Assembly: GCA_019400425.1 (NCBI GenBank) | Contig: JAFREE010000088.1 | Coordinates: 1 to 64,000 of the forward strand | Direction of reading: 5' to 3' | Source: Hymenochaete sp. R1 | Taxonomy: Eukaryota; Basidiomycota; Agaricomycetes; Hymenochaetales; Hymenochaetaceae | Length of the DNA stretch: 64,000 nt | In this document: one piece after another, positions 46,768-58,635 of the stretch | Layout of the letters: each line of letters opens with the position of its first letter | Numbering within the stretch: the first letter of the stretch is position 1 | Notes under the pieces: model-generated | Databases searched by the model: none | Seen by the model: only the letters and a program-made list of their open reading frames with translations | Told to the model about the DNA's origin: nothing | Position numbers and translations under genes: made by a program

Positions 46768-48536
46768 CTAAACCCAAGTTAAGCAATGATTATTGTTTGG
46801 GTCTTCTACCTCCTTGCATCGGCGAGCCGCGACCTCCCGTATCTTAGCCTCCACGCCATGTTTGTTCCCAGTCATCGCCTGGAAGTGCTCTACGAGCTCA
46901 TCAAGCGTGAGTGCAACCGCACCGCTCTGAGGGTGCTCTCCAAGGACTACTTGTCTTATTTCTTCCTCAGATGGCAAGCCGAACGAGCGAACCCGGTTAC
47001 TGTTACCCCGAAGTGACTCATTTTCGATATTCAGTACTGGTGCGGCTTTGACCAGTTTCGAGTCATCGAAGAACTGATTGAGGATGTCATCCGTAACTTC
47101 CGGCAGGGAACTGGGTGACCAAGCAGGTCTGCCTTCCCGATTCTTCTCTATGAGGACCGACGTAACCCCCGTTGTGAAGTCTGGACTGCCCCCCGTCTGT
47201 TAGAGAAACAATGAAACTTCGTTGACTTTGATAGGTGCATAAAATATCAGCTTACGAGGAAAGCGGTGGCTATACCCAGTTCCATTCGAAGTGCGTCGGC
47301 CAAAGTCAAATGTTTTCCCCGTCGAATAGCTTGCAAAGCAACCTTAAGACTAGTTGGACTACGGAACTCCAATGCCGCCAGGGTAATTTTTGCCCAATCT
47401 TTGACCGCATCCGCCTCCGACTCCACCATATTTTTCAACGCGGCGAAAATGGCATCTACGGAATCATGTCCGAAAGCTGCATCGACTGCCACACGGATGC
47501 CGTTTGTGATATGGTTTGGCTTCTCATCAGGCATGGGTTCGTCGTAATGATCCTCAATTAACGAGTTTATCATTTCCGGTGTCGGGTCTTGAAGTGAGCT
47601 TAGTGCCTCAAGGAGTTGGGGTATTCTTCTTGATGGAACATAATGAGTGGCTAGCCCCAGTTCACTAATGAGTAAAAGACGATGTTACACTGTCAGAAAT
47701 CGCCTAATCCCATGGATCTTAAAACGTACAACGCGGCCCTGCCCTTTATGGAGTCACTCGTTAAACCAAGGTAAGTACCCACTTCTCCGTCCAATCTGGG
47801 TAAGAAGTAAGAAGCTCCCACATCTGGGCAATAACCTATCTTAGTCTCCGGCATTGCGAAGACGGTTGATTCCGTTGCAATTCTAAAAGGAGCATGAGCG
47901 GCCAAGCCGACCCCTCCTCCCACTTATGAGAGTTCTTTATTAAATATCATGAAGAGGAATGAAAAATCCGGCTTACTGGTGTTTCCATCCAAAATACACA
48001 CATATGGCTTCTTTAGCTTAGCCAGGCTATAGTCAAGTTCGAATCTACGAGCCAAAGTAAGCAAATGATATCGCATGGTGTCGGGATACTCCTCACTCGT
48101 TCTTGAAATAATCGACAGCTTTGGGAAGAGTAGCTTTGTCTGCAGCATCATTGATTACGGCTGGAGATAGGTCCGGTCAGTTAGCATGTCATGGAGGTAG
48201 CTTCGGGGACGTACACACGACATCGCCACCCGCACAGAACGAACGTCCTTTCCCACTTCCTACCACGATCTGACAGAGCTCCGAATTTTCCCATTCCTGG
48301 AAAAGAAAGGTTCAAATCCTGACGCCGCGATGACCGCAGAATACTCGCCTTGATCTTGGGACGGAGTTCATTTATCATAGCGCCGTCAAGAGCATTATGC
48401 TTATCCGGACGATTCAGAATGTACTTTCTAACAGGGCCAGTTGATTCGAACAAAACTGATGGCTGTTAGTTGTGAGTTCGACATGCTGTAGAGGTGAAAA
48501 AGCGCGACATCATACCTCTTCAGCTGTCGATGACAT
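46768..48536 (-). CDS. 3-hydroxyisobutyryl-CoA hydrolase (valine catabolism)
   Basis: Crotonase-fold thioesterase that releases 3-hydroxyisobutyrate in mitochondrial valine breakdown. Exons: 48536-48516, 48462-48349, 48296-48215, 48160-48097, 48044-47977, 47922-47730, 47664-47256 and 47196-46768, giving 459 residues. Landmarks: [13 protein letters not shown], oxyanion-hole [44 protein letters not shown], and [10 protein letters not shown]. Two junctions needed choices. The intron at 48096-48045 joins YFKNE to [15 protein letters not shown]. The 47729 donor GTACGT was preferred over others because it gives AAFELGLATH without a gap. Intron 2 (48348-48297) is GC-AG (AAG|GCGAGT). No strong presequence is present, so targeting is unclear. 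Confidence 0.92.
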
Positions 48537-48839
48537 ATTCATATGTTGCGTGATGAGTCTCGTTCTAGAAAGCAAAGTCGAGCGATACATCCTACGAGCG
48601 GAAAGAGCGAACATTGGCCTCAAACTTGAAAAAGGCAGGGCCGGAGTAGACGCGCTCAATGTGTCTCAATTCGAAGAACACGGCGCGGGACGATGAGATG
48701 ACGGAACGACGACGGAATGTGAACAGTTTCCGAAGGTCCGGCTCGGCCCGGCATTCCCCCTCGCGGTGTCCCGTCAAATGATCGGCGCCATCGTGTTTCG
48801 TCCCTTGACATTCTCCCACATTCACATTGACCATTGACC
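48537..48839. promoter_or_regulatory. Divergent promoter between HIBCH and TBCE
   Basis: 303 bases between the two start codons. An imperfect TTCACATTGACCATTGACCA stretch with a TTGACCA direct repeat precedes the TBCE ATG. No other element is recognised. Confidence 0.5.
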
Positions 48840-51119
48840 ATGCTCAAATCACGGACACATGATCCATGCGTAGGGCAGAGAATTCTTTATTTAAACCACA
48901 GAGGTACAATAAAATATATTGGGCAAGTCTCAGGAACAAGTGGCTCTTGGTTGGGTGTTGAATGGGATAATCCCGTTCGGGGAAAACACAGTGGGAGTAA
49001 AGATGGCGTTCCATACTTTACATGCAGGTAAGTCCCCTCCTTTGATACTCGTTTGAAGGTGTGGTATAAAATGTTCCGCTCTTCTCGTCTCTCTAGTATA
49101 CCGGGATCGGGGTCTTTCATCCGATTGACTCTGTCCGTGTGTTTCGGCCAATCCTTTCTACAGGCTCTAATATCGAAGTATGTCGATGAGTCGCAGAGCA
49201 CCAAATCAAAAGAGACCATCACTCTCGGATCGAGTAATGGTGCGATAGAAGTTGAGGCCGTTGGACTTGACAAAGTTCGTGGCAAACTTTCGCGCCTCGA
49301 GCGACTTCGTGGAATCAGCCTCGACTCCGAGAACGTGGCATTTCCTGACCCACCCGGGGAAATCATGAAAACTTGTCCAAGTGAGCGCGAAACTATTGAT
49401 GCTGATATATTGCTCTCCTCATTGCTTTCCGGTAACAGACGTGAGAAGCCTCGATCTTTCAAACAGCCTTTTGGGACTTTGGGATGTTATTACTTCCATA
49501 GCAGTTGAGCTGCCAGCTCTCACGGAGCTTGTCCTAGAGTAAGTCATAAGGGTTGGTGGCGTCGTTGTTAATGCCTATCACTTTTGAAGCCACAATCGTT
49601 TCTCAAATATAGTGATGCCCCAGCGACTACGGACGTCCTTTCGCAACTTACAAGAGCTGCGCCTAAATCATACTTGGATGCCTTGGCCGGAAATAAAAAA
49701 ACTGATATTTGAAATGCCGTCGCTGCGTGTCCTTGAAATAGGGTCCAACCGGTTAGAAAGACTGTACGACACAGGTTTGGAAGATGAAGCAAAGAGCTCC
49801 ATTCTTGAGGTTCTTAATTTCGATGAGAACGGGCTTCAAGATTGGTGTGACACCATGGTGTCCATATCAGGGTTTTCACTGTCGGGAATTTCTTCTTTCA
49901 TAACCCTTATATGCTTTTGACTCAGAAAATGCGTATTTCAGCTTGAAACGACTAGTTTTGACGTCGAACGGCATTTCTGACATATCACCAATGCCACCGC
50001 CCTACAAACCTTCCGGAGTCGAACACATAAGTCTTCAAGACAATCGGCTGTCCACTTGGGCTAGCATTGATGCGCTCGGTACATGGCTTCCCAAACTGAA
50101 ATCTCTTAGTATCGGAGAAAATCCGCTGATAATGGGTTGGTAGTGGGCACTTGCTCTATCTGATTCGGTACACTCCGTATTATTGACACTAAGTTATGCT
50201 CCAGATGAATCAACGAGGCACGACTTCAGGCAGCAAACAATAGCAAGGTTACCGAGTATTGAAGCGCTCAACGGTACTTCTGTAAGTATTTGTGCCATCC
50301 GGTCCCGAAGTTTTAGCCACAACAGTTGACGACTTCACCGCGCCCGTCTCATCCCCCTCGACCTTCTTGTAACTAAACGCTTCCCCCGTCAGATTTCCAG
50401 CAAGGAACGGATCGACTGCGAGTTGTATTGCCTCTCTCAGCTCTCACGCGACGAATCTATCTCCGACGTAGGGCGCGAAAGGCTGTTTCCGCGCTGGAGA
50501 GAGCTGTGCGAAAGTGAGAGCGCCTCCGTCTCCATTCTTTTAGAAGTCCGTCGCCCAGAGACTCACCCATCTCCCTGAATTTGGTTTTTTCTATTTCCTT
50601 AATGTGTTGGGCTGTTCAAGAACACGGGGCCCCGGAAATGAAGCGGACCTTGCATGCCCGTGATACTATTGCCAGCCGACTCATTGGTGTGTACTCTTTT
50701 TTCTTTCTAGACCCTGGGCCGCCTTCCCAATGACCCCGGTGCAATCTGTAGACATCAGCGCACATAACGGACTTCGATTTACACCTGGAAAATGTATACA
50801 TGTTGAAAAGGTATCCGCAGGAAACGTCATGACTGAGCTTCCTCCACCAACACCACTACGCGTCTTGCCGACCATGGCGATGCGCGTTTTCAAACTTAAA
50901 CTCTCAAAGGTCTTAAAGCTTCCGTTGGATACCTTCCAACTCGATGATGCTGATGTTTACCTTGTTATGGGTGACGACAAGCTATCGAAGTTGGACCTTC
51001 GTGAAGAAGAGCGGGATTTGGCTTGGTGGGGAATTCAAAATGGATCACATGTTATAGTGCTTGCGAAGCGATCTCACCATCAAAGAGCAAACTGTTCCGA
51101 AATCGTGGAGGTGACATAA
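48840..51119 (+). CDS. Tubulin-folding cofactor E (TBCE)
   Basis: Chaperone that joins folded alpha-tubulin to the beta-tubulin/cofactor D complex. Exons: 48840-49027, 49097-49380, 49439-49538, 49590-49880, 49942-50135, 50205-50281, 50393-50513, 50621-50686 and 50752-51119, giving 562 residues. Three expected parts are present: an N-terminal CAP-Gly domain (IGQVSGTSGSWLGVEWDNP then GKHSGSKDGVPYFTC), leucine-rich repeats (NVRSLDLSNS, LQELRLNHT, LRVLEIGSNRL, LKRLVLTSNGISDI, VEHISLQDNRL, LKSLSIGENPL), and a C-terminal ubiquitin-like domain starting near VLPTMAMRVFKLKLSKV. The last intron (50687-50751) was chosen over a 20-24 base alternative because it restores SRLIDISAHNG in frame. Divergent from HIBCH. 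Confidence 0.93.
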
Positions 51120-51792
51120 TTATATTAGCATGTGTGTACTCTATCACGAAGCACTGACCGGATTTTACCAAATGAACGTAAGTCAATACCTGACTCGTAC
51201 CGGTGATTGTAGTTACTCCTAGAAAGTTCGGAGTTTTTAGTTGAATGGCCGCAATAGCGCCCCTCCATGAGAACATCGACAGGGTGCCAAAATAATGCAG
51301 CAATTTTAGAGGCGACTTCCTAGTCGATAGGGAAGCTTGATTGTTTCCTTGGGCTCATTGGCATCCAGGCGGGCCTACGCACAAACGTCGCGCGCCCTAT
51401 ATAGCTCTATATAGGTAGTCCTTAACATTCCGAGGATCAGCTTGACGGTCCACCATGCTTGCGTCCGCATTAATGCATAGCCTTCCTCTATCCATTCGCT
51501 TCGTTCTCAAATCGCAAAGGTAAGGGCCCATAGCAGCAATTGCCTCCAGCGCCACAAACGATCCTCGAAGGATAACCTAAGGATGATTGACCATTTTCGG
51601 ACTAAACTCATAACGATCCATGTAACCGAGGTAAACGCGAAGGAACCACAATTCGAACCGCGGCCAAAGGGAAGGAACAACAAATATGACGAATCCTAGG
51701 ACATTTCATATACGGAAACCATTTCAAGATAGGCATTTGCCATTCGAATGAACCCGATCCTTTCGTTCCAAAGGGCCTGAGAAACCTGACTT
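51120..51792. other. Convergent intergenic region with a perfect short inverted repeat
   Basis: 673 bases between TBCE and the SR protein gene. At 51396-51415 a perfect 9-base inverted repeat, CCTATATAG and CTATATAGG separated by CT, is found. Elsewhere nothing is recognised. Confidence 0.55.
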
Positions 51793-53004
51793 TCAACGAC
51801 CCCAGTCCGAATCTCCGTTGGAACGACTCGGCCTTTCAGAGTGACGACTCTCGCGATCATCACGCTTCCTATCACCGTAGTCTTCGCGAGAGCCCCTCTT
51901 GTCATAATCCCTGCGCGGAGGAGGCGATCTTGCCCGATCATCTCGGCGAGGAGAGAGAGAGCGACGGCGAGGCCTCTCGTCCCTGTAACGATCTTCACGG
52001 TCTCTCAAAGGACGATCACCTCTGTAACGTTCTCGATCATCACGGCGGAAATTGTCTGGCCCGCCACGCTGAAACATCCGTCAGCAAGACAGATGTAAGT
52101 GAGTGTAGAATCCACGTACGTCTTCGTCTACGGTAACACGAACAACATTACCTCGAATCTCCTTGCCATCAAGCTCTTTGGCAGCGAAGTCTGCGTCATC
52201 CCGAGAGGGATATTCAAGAACACTGGTGAAAGATTCGAAAATTAACTTATCGATGTACGTATAATTACTCACCCACGTCCCGGAACATCGCGATCAATGT
52301 CTGAGAAAGATACGTTTCCGGCTTCGCGACCAAAATCTTTCAAATCCTGCGGAGGGGGAGGAGGTAAGGATAAATACCAGAAATAACCTACTGAAAGTGC
52401 AGGTTCTTTTGCTAACCTGCCAGCTGGTATCCCTATGAAGACCGTCGACTACAACCCTATGCCCCGGGGGACGCCTACTGCGGCTCGAAAAGCCTCCTCG
52501 GTCACCTCGGTCATACGAGTCGTAGGTCCGGCGGCTACCGGTTTCTTTCGCGAATTCAACAACGATTCTGTGCCCGCTCTTTCAGTTGAGCTCATTAAAC
52601 AAGTAACAATTTTATATGAACGTACCGGCTACCCAAGAAGGACTTCCCATTGAGGTCACGAACAGCATCTTCAGCATCCTTGATGACATAATCAGAATGT
52701 AGAAAACGGGTCGCGTCGCTACTCATCAACATACCCTCGCACTCTCAAACTCAACGAATCCGAAGCCTACGGTCCCAAAGTACAATGTAAGCAGACTCAT
52801 CGTGACAAATGTCCAGCCACATCGGCATTCCACTGACCAGTCATAACCCGGACTTCAACCTTTGGCCCGTAGGGTTCAACAAGCCTCTCCAATTCATCCC
52901 GACGGGCGTCGGGAGCAAGTTCTGCGCAACACATATCAATCAAGTGTTTTCGAGCGATAATATGGAGTATTTTACGCACTTCCAAAATACAGACGACGGG
53001 ACAT
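51793..53004 (-). CDS. SR-family splicing/export factor, SRSF1/Npl3-like
   Basis: RNA-binding protein with two RRMs and an RS/RD-type tail. Exons: 53004-52980, 52921-52838, 52766-52735, 52678-52626, 52567-52417, 52346-52273, 52222-52120 and 52068-51793, giving 265 residues. RRM1 has RLYFGKLAPD (RNP2) and GFGFVEFE (RNP1). RRM2 is the pseudo-RRM class, with the invariant SWQDLKD heptapeptide at about 113-119, which binds GGA-type RNA. The last 90 residues are Arg/Asp/Ser-rich with SLSPRRDDR and SPPPRRDYD; the RS dipeptides would be SRPK targets. The donor at 52625 (GTACGT) was chosen because it gives FLGSRIVVEFAK. It is a shorter, simpler relative of Npl3. Confidence 0.93.
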
Positions 53005-53345
53005 AGTCGAGATGATGGGTGTTTGTAAGGAAGAAGCGAGGAGTGAATAAACGTTCACTGCGTTGAAAATATCGCTGATCGTCGGAGCCAAAAACTTTCA
53101 AACTCCGATGCCAAACGGACCCAAACACAAGCCCGCCACTGACTTGCAGAGCATCATATTGAATATTTCCATTTTGTCCATGCACCAATTTTTAGCTCTG
53201 TAGTCACAGTACCATTCAATAAAGGCAGTAACATAGAAAACAAAAATAGCGCATAATTGTACAAGGTAGATTATATGAGCGAATGACAGTTTAGAAACTC
53301 CATGTCGATGGAAGACAAAGGTGAGGAAAAGAACGGAGAAATATT
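53005..53345. other. Intergenic: SR gene promoter and NFS1 3' region
   Basis: 341 bases between two minus-strand genes, AT-rich. No additional gene is seen. Confidence 0.6.
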
Positions 53346-55332
53346 TTAGTGTTGTGCCCAATCAATCGTATTAATATCAATGCCTTCTTGAACCATCTCC
53401 CAAAGCGGGCTGTGATCAAGCAATCAGTAAGTCAATGGTAGGCCCCCAAACTGAGACTTTGCATACCTCATATCTCTCAACTTCTGCACGATGGCCGAAA
53501 TCTTCTCCACGACATAATCGATTTCAGCCTCTGTCGTGAAGCGCCCGATACCAAACCGAAGCGAAGAGTGCGCCATGTCTTCAGCCGCACCAAGGGCGCG
53601 CAAGACGTAGGATGGTTCAAGGGAAGCCGATGTGCAGGCACTTCCTGAAGACAAGGCGACATCCTATTTTTTCGAGCGTCAGGATCAAGAATACGTTGAT
53701 GAACGAAGTAAATTCACCTTCAGAGCCATCAAAAGACTCTCTCCTTCGACATACGCAAAGCTTAGGTTCACACATCCCACATAACCACCAGCATCACCAT
53801 TACGAATGACATGGGAAACACGAGCATTGATCCCGTCAATGAGACGCCGCGACAGCTGCGCTACTCGTGCATGGTCTCGCTACAGAAGTATAGTCAGTAT
53901 GGACTATAGCATGACGACCGAAAACATGCAAATAAGAGAAAGCCTCCTCAGTACCCCTGCACGATATGTCGTAGCGTAGCTGACCTAAAACGAGTACGAT
54001 CATGATTGACCAAGCTCTCAATCACTCCGCTCCTTACGTAGCGCGTGCAATCTTCATCGCGGAAAAGAATCCAAAAAGAGCAAAAACGTGAATGAAAGGG
54101 CAGGTACTCACGGACATCTCTTCGTGGCAGATTCTTGCTGCCTCGCCCAACCCCACAACTAATGGAGTGGCAAGTGTTCCACTCCTTAATCCACGCTCCT
54201 GACCTCCGCCGTTGATAAGAGGCTCCAAGCGTACACGCGGCCTCCTACGGACATACGCAGCACCAATTCCCTTCGGACCGTATAATTTATGACCAGAAAT
54301 GCTCATAAGATCGACGTTCATTTCATTGACATCAATGGGAATCTTCCCGACAGCTTGTGCTGCATCCGTATGAAGGTAGACACCACGGTGCTTCCGTATG
54401 ATAGCTCCAATTTCTTTGATAGGTTGAATGACACCAGTCTCATTGTTGACTGTCATGATCGATACAAGTGATGTGTCTGGTCGAATTGCAGCTTCAAGTT
54501 CGGCCAGGTCAATGACACCATTCTTTTGCACGGGAAGATACGTTACTTCGAAGCCTTCTTCCTGGAGCTTGCGGCATGAATCCAGCACACACTTATGCTC
54601 CTGAAATGCATATTGTTGAGTTGGACATTGCCACAAAAATAATTCGGTCAACTAACCGTTTGGGTCGTAATGATATGTTTCTTTTTATCTTTGTAGAAAT
54701 GCGCAATACCCTTGATTGCCATGTTATTTGTTTCGGTTGCGCCAGAAGTAAACACGATATCTTTTGCCTCAGCGCCGATAAGGTCCGCAACATTCTATTC
54801 CAGCTATCAGAGCAGCCGACAAAAATGTTTTAAAACAGCTAAACACACCTTCCGAGCTTCGTCAATGGCTTTCTCTGCCTCCCAACCGTAGGCATGAGTC
54901 CTACTGTGTGGATTCCCGTACATATCAGTGAAGTAAGGCAGCATCGTATCTAAGACTCTCGGGTCCATTGGCGTCGTCGCCTTTATGGATATGAGCAAGT
55001 ACTTTGAATGACAGGTACAAAAAGCCGCACCTGCATATCAAGGTAAATGGGTCGAGTCTTGTCTTGTAAACTACCTTCCCGCTTTGGTACTTCAATTTTG
55101 AACCCGAACATGTCTTAGTAATTCTCATAAGAACAATTTTGACGAAACCTAATCATAATCATAAGATACCTGATCGGGGCGTGAAGTGTCCGTCATCCTG
55201 GAATGTGGATGGCAGGTCGACAATGCTTGCACGGTCTGCACTTGATGGTGTGATAAGTGTCCGGCGCGACCCGCAACAAGGCATATGAAGGGTACGACGG
55301 CGGACAGCAGACTTTGCGGCATTTGAAAGCAT
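53346..55332 (-). CDS. NFS1: Mitochondrial cysteine desulfurase NFS1
   Basis: PLP enzyme that takes sulfur from cysteine for Fe-S cluster assembly and tRNA thiolation. Exons: 55332-55170, 55089-55031, 54980-54849, 54794-54657, 54600-54112, 53879-53718, 53663-53467 and 53409-53346, giving 467 residues. The N-terminus ([18 protein letters not shown]) is a clear mitochondrial presequence. Seen: [54 protein letters not shown] lysine Lys269 in [10 protein letters not shown], and the active-site loop Cys391 in [17 protein letters not shown]. The conserved C-terminus ends [25 protein letters not shown], normal for the family. Intron 5 (54111-53880) is 232 bases, four times the usual length. Confidence 0.97.
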
Positions 55333-55666
55333 TATTGCAAAGGATAGACCACTGAGTAGATGAGAGTTTAAGAGAAAGCCGTGGAGGAAAGAAGGAGGTC
55401 ATCGTCAGTCCGTCGGGCGCACGGTGTCCCTCGGCAGATCACGTGTGTACTCAAGCGTGAGTAATCCAACACCAACACGGTCTGTCTTTGACTTGACTCC
55501 GAAAAGGACATGCTATGACAGAATAAGTGTTTTTTTTTTGCATAACGGAACATCGTCGTGTATTGTACAGAGAGTGAGATACACAGATCCCAGGGAATTG
55601 CAACACCTTCAACCCGATCTAAATCCCCCAAAAGCAGGAAAAGACAACGCAATCATATACTCGCAA
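55333..55666. other. Intergenic: NFS1 promoter and GH6 3' region
   Basis: 334 bases between two minus-strand genes. A T9 run lies at about 55531-55539. No gene of its own is supported. Confidence 0.6.
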
Positions 55667-57626
55667 TTATAGAGGGGGGTTGGCCTTTGACACTAAAGTC
55701 TCAAAGTAAGCCTGGAACCATGTCCCGGCTTCTGGTGCTGGTACGGTAGCATCAGACTGAATTAAAGTTAGTAAATTACGTTTGAAGATAACAACTAAAA
55801 AGCTTACCAAAGAGCATGTCGAGTCGTAACGTGGTGAGGAGCTGTTGCTTGTTCCATCAGATTCTCCTCCAGGTTTGACTGTAACATCGTAAGAATATAA
55901 AAACCAATGAAGTAATGAGTCAGCGAACATACCCCAAACGATTGAGTCGATAAGCGAGGATCCAGTATTTGTAGTTGGGCGAGTCCCGAAGCCAGCTCCT
56001 TTAATATTGCACCAGTCTCCCCATTGCGCACGAAGGTTCTGCTGGCCAGCTCGTCCTTGGTCAACAATGAAGTGAGCGGGGAATCCAGATGATTGTAATT
56101 CAGGGCTCAGTGCCTAAAAGGATACTCGTTTAAATGAGAAATGAAAGCAATCATTCAGTACGACGTACGTTGATATAATGGATCTCATCGTAGTTCGGAT
56201 TATTTTGCGTAATCGGGTCGGGGCTCGCGGCACTCAAAGCATTATAGTTAGCGACGTCTGAGAAGAACTATGTGAGTTTCAGCACAACGTATTGCTGAAA
56301 TAAGTTTACTAGTCGCTAGTCCACGGAGCTGGGCGGGCTTTCCGGCTGTTTGGTAGACTTGAGCAAAAAGTTGAGCTGCAGGCCCCAAGTTTGCGGGCCA
56401 GCCTAAACCAATCAAGTCAGCGCTTCTATATTTCTACGCGAAATCATAATTTACCGAGCCATCCTGCGTGGCCAGCGTCAAGGTAGAGGGTGGCATCGAC
56501 AGCCGCAAGTTCCTGGATGGCATAGTTGGCTAGATTATTATAGTCAGCTAAGTTCACTTATAGGTTTAGTATACGTACTGCACTCAAGGTAAGCATCCTT
56601 GGAGTTTGCGCAGTTCGGATCTGAAAGGTTAGTGACAAGATTGGCGAGGGAATCAGGCTCAATGATCGCGACGACCTTAACGGATGGATAGTCTTCGTAT
56701 CGATATTAAGAGATATTTTTATGAATCTGTCCGGTGGAGGCCACTTACTCTTGACAATCGCAACTATCTGATCGATGTAATTCTTGTAGTTCGCAACACC
56801 ATTATTAGCGATAGTAAATTCACCATTAGAAGCAAGCGCGTGACAATCTCTGTTGGGAAGATCATATATAACTGGGGGCAATAATTTTTCAGTTCAAGAG
56901 CAATAAAAAATATATGCATGTACTATACCAATGGGCATTATGATTTTTCCACCTTGCTTCGAGGCGTCAGACATATAGGTGTCGAGATCTGGGACCTTGG
57001 ACAAGGAGTCCAACCAAATGAAAGTCGGGACCTGAGCCACACTCGCAGCTTTTGCCGAGAGCGACGAGTCAGTGATTTGCATAACCGCCGCGTCGACCTC
57101 ATTTTGGTAGTACGGGCTGATGAATATCTGCAGGCGAAATAAGACATTAGAACGATAGCGAAGAGCTCACGCATGCGTAAACGACTCACATCAAACCCTT
57201 CGAACGGATTTCCCGCGTCTGGCGTCGACGATGAAGCTGGGGCAGAGCCCGTTGCTGTTGCAGACTGGGACGAGCTTGGAGCTACAGTTGTGGGTGCAGC
57301 CGAACCAGGGCTTGAAGTTCAAGAGTTAAAAGGCATCTAGCAAACATATGCGAGAACTCACAGGCATTGCGAGTAGTAGTCATTGACTACCTGACATGTG
57401 GTTCCAGAAACACAACTTGTTGGGCCAGCTACCGATCTGTCAGAATAATGTCAAAGTAACACGATAAGTCGAGACTTACACCAGCCAATTCCACCACCTG
57501 AAAGAAAATGTTTTAAAAGAACAGTACTAAACCCGATTATGACTTACATTGTCCGTATTCAGATGCTTGCGCACTGACCAGGGGAATGAGTGCAATGAGC
57601 GAAGCTAGAGCTGCGAGTTTGAACAT
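55667..57626 (-). CDS. cel6A: Secreted GH6 cellobiohydrolase with N-terminal CBM1 (CBHII-type)
   Basis: Exo-acting inverting cellulase releasing cellobiose from non-reducing ends. Thirteen exons: 57626-57548, 57497-57480, 57428-57362, 57310-57190, 57127-56929, 56871-56749, 56692-56579, 56529-56455, 56402-56310, 56257-56169, 56113-55933, 55878-55808 and 55756-55667, giving 439 residues. A signal peptide (about 1-19) ends VSAQA. CBM1 follows with QCGGIGW, GPTSC, GTTC and SQC; then a Ser/Thr/Pro/Ala linker. Catalytic domain: [16 protein letters not shown], Asp170 in YDLPNRDC, the acid Asp216 in [30 protein letters not shown], and [12 protein letters not shown] near the end. Exon 2 is 18 bases and lies inside CBM1. 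A TATA box is present. Confidence 0.97.
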
Positions 57627-58635
57627 GGCGTAGAAAGTTGAAGAGAGACTATGACTTTGAATTTTGGAACATCCTCGTGCTCTGTTTTATACCTGGGTCC
57701 TTGCGCTTTTCTTCAACTTACTTGGCGTACAAAAAGCCCGGATTTTGGCCGATGAACCCTTGCGGAAGGAACTCGGAATCGTCGATACTAGCAACGAGTA
57801 CATTTGAAAGGATGAAAACGTCAAGATACGTTGATTTTCTAGGTACGAGCTAGTCCAGACTTCATAACACAAACTGGTTGAAGAAGGCATGTGACTGGCC
57901 ATTCGCCTGGAGCAAATTTGGATCAGTGTGGCCAAATAGAGTCGGGCCTCGGTCTAACGGGTTAAGCTCGGTAGCCCCGAAAGATCCCAGTATTAGAAGC
58001 AGAAGCACTCAGACCCAAATAAAGGACAGAGTGCTGGCAAGTATTAGATGTTTTTCCGAGACGCGATAGAGGAAACATACGCATCTGAAGAAAAATCGAG
58101 CTTATGTCCGACAGAAGACAGAAGTCGAAAGACAATGTCTCGACTAAGAAGCGCGAAGCTTATATTACGCGATTGAACAAGTTGAGCTTCTTTTCCTCTC
58201 CAAGAAAGTGCTGCGGAGGACTTCTGCGGCATTATTAGTCAAAAACAACTACCTTATAACTTCAGTGTCACTTTATAATCGATGAAGAAGAAGTATACAT
58301 ACTGCTTTAATTACTGTTCCATCTCCCGCTCAAATACTACCGATACCGGGAGACCCAGATAGCGAAACCAGACAGTGCCAAAAAAAAGCATTTCAAGAGC
58401 CAGTGCTACAGCATCCTTTCTACCAAGAAGCTGCCGAGATTAAGAGAATCGGACCGACGAGTATCTTGGCGACTCTGTCAAACCATATCATTGACCTTAG
58501 AAGCAGGGCGTTCCTAGAATCGTGACTCAACACTACAAATTTGTACGTACGTGGAGGAAAGAACTATATTTCGTATAAAATTCCTTTCCTTGCATCCGAC
58601 TTGCGATCCATAAAGGCCCGCAAGTTCATATTACT
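57627..58635. other. GH6 upstream region
   Basis: 1009 bases between the GH6 start and the NECAP stop, both on the minus strand. Apart from the TATA box no element can be assigned with confidence, and no open frame looks real. Regulatory sites for carbon catabolite repression would be expected here. Confidence 0.5.
57685..57691 (-). promoter_or_regulatory. TATA box of the GH6 cellobiohydrolase gene
   Basis: TATAAAA on the minus strand, 59 bases upstream of the start codon, the spacing expected for a short 5' leader. Strong TATA promoters are typical of highly induced cellulase genes. Confidence 0.65.

Noticed and set aside
46391..46786. 131-codon minus frame next to HIBCH as a separate gene.
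   Set aside because: It overlaps the HIBCH C-terminus in another frame and has no motif or splice support.
48061..48120. In-frame stop in HIBCH exon 4, suggesting a frameshift.
   Set aside because: A GTGAGG donor at 48096 and TAG acceptor at 48045 remove it and restore the conserved [18 protein letters not shown] region.
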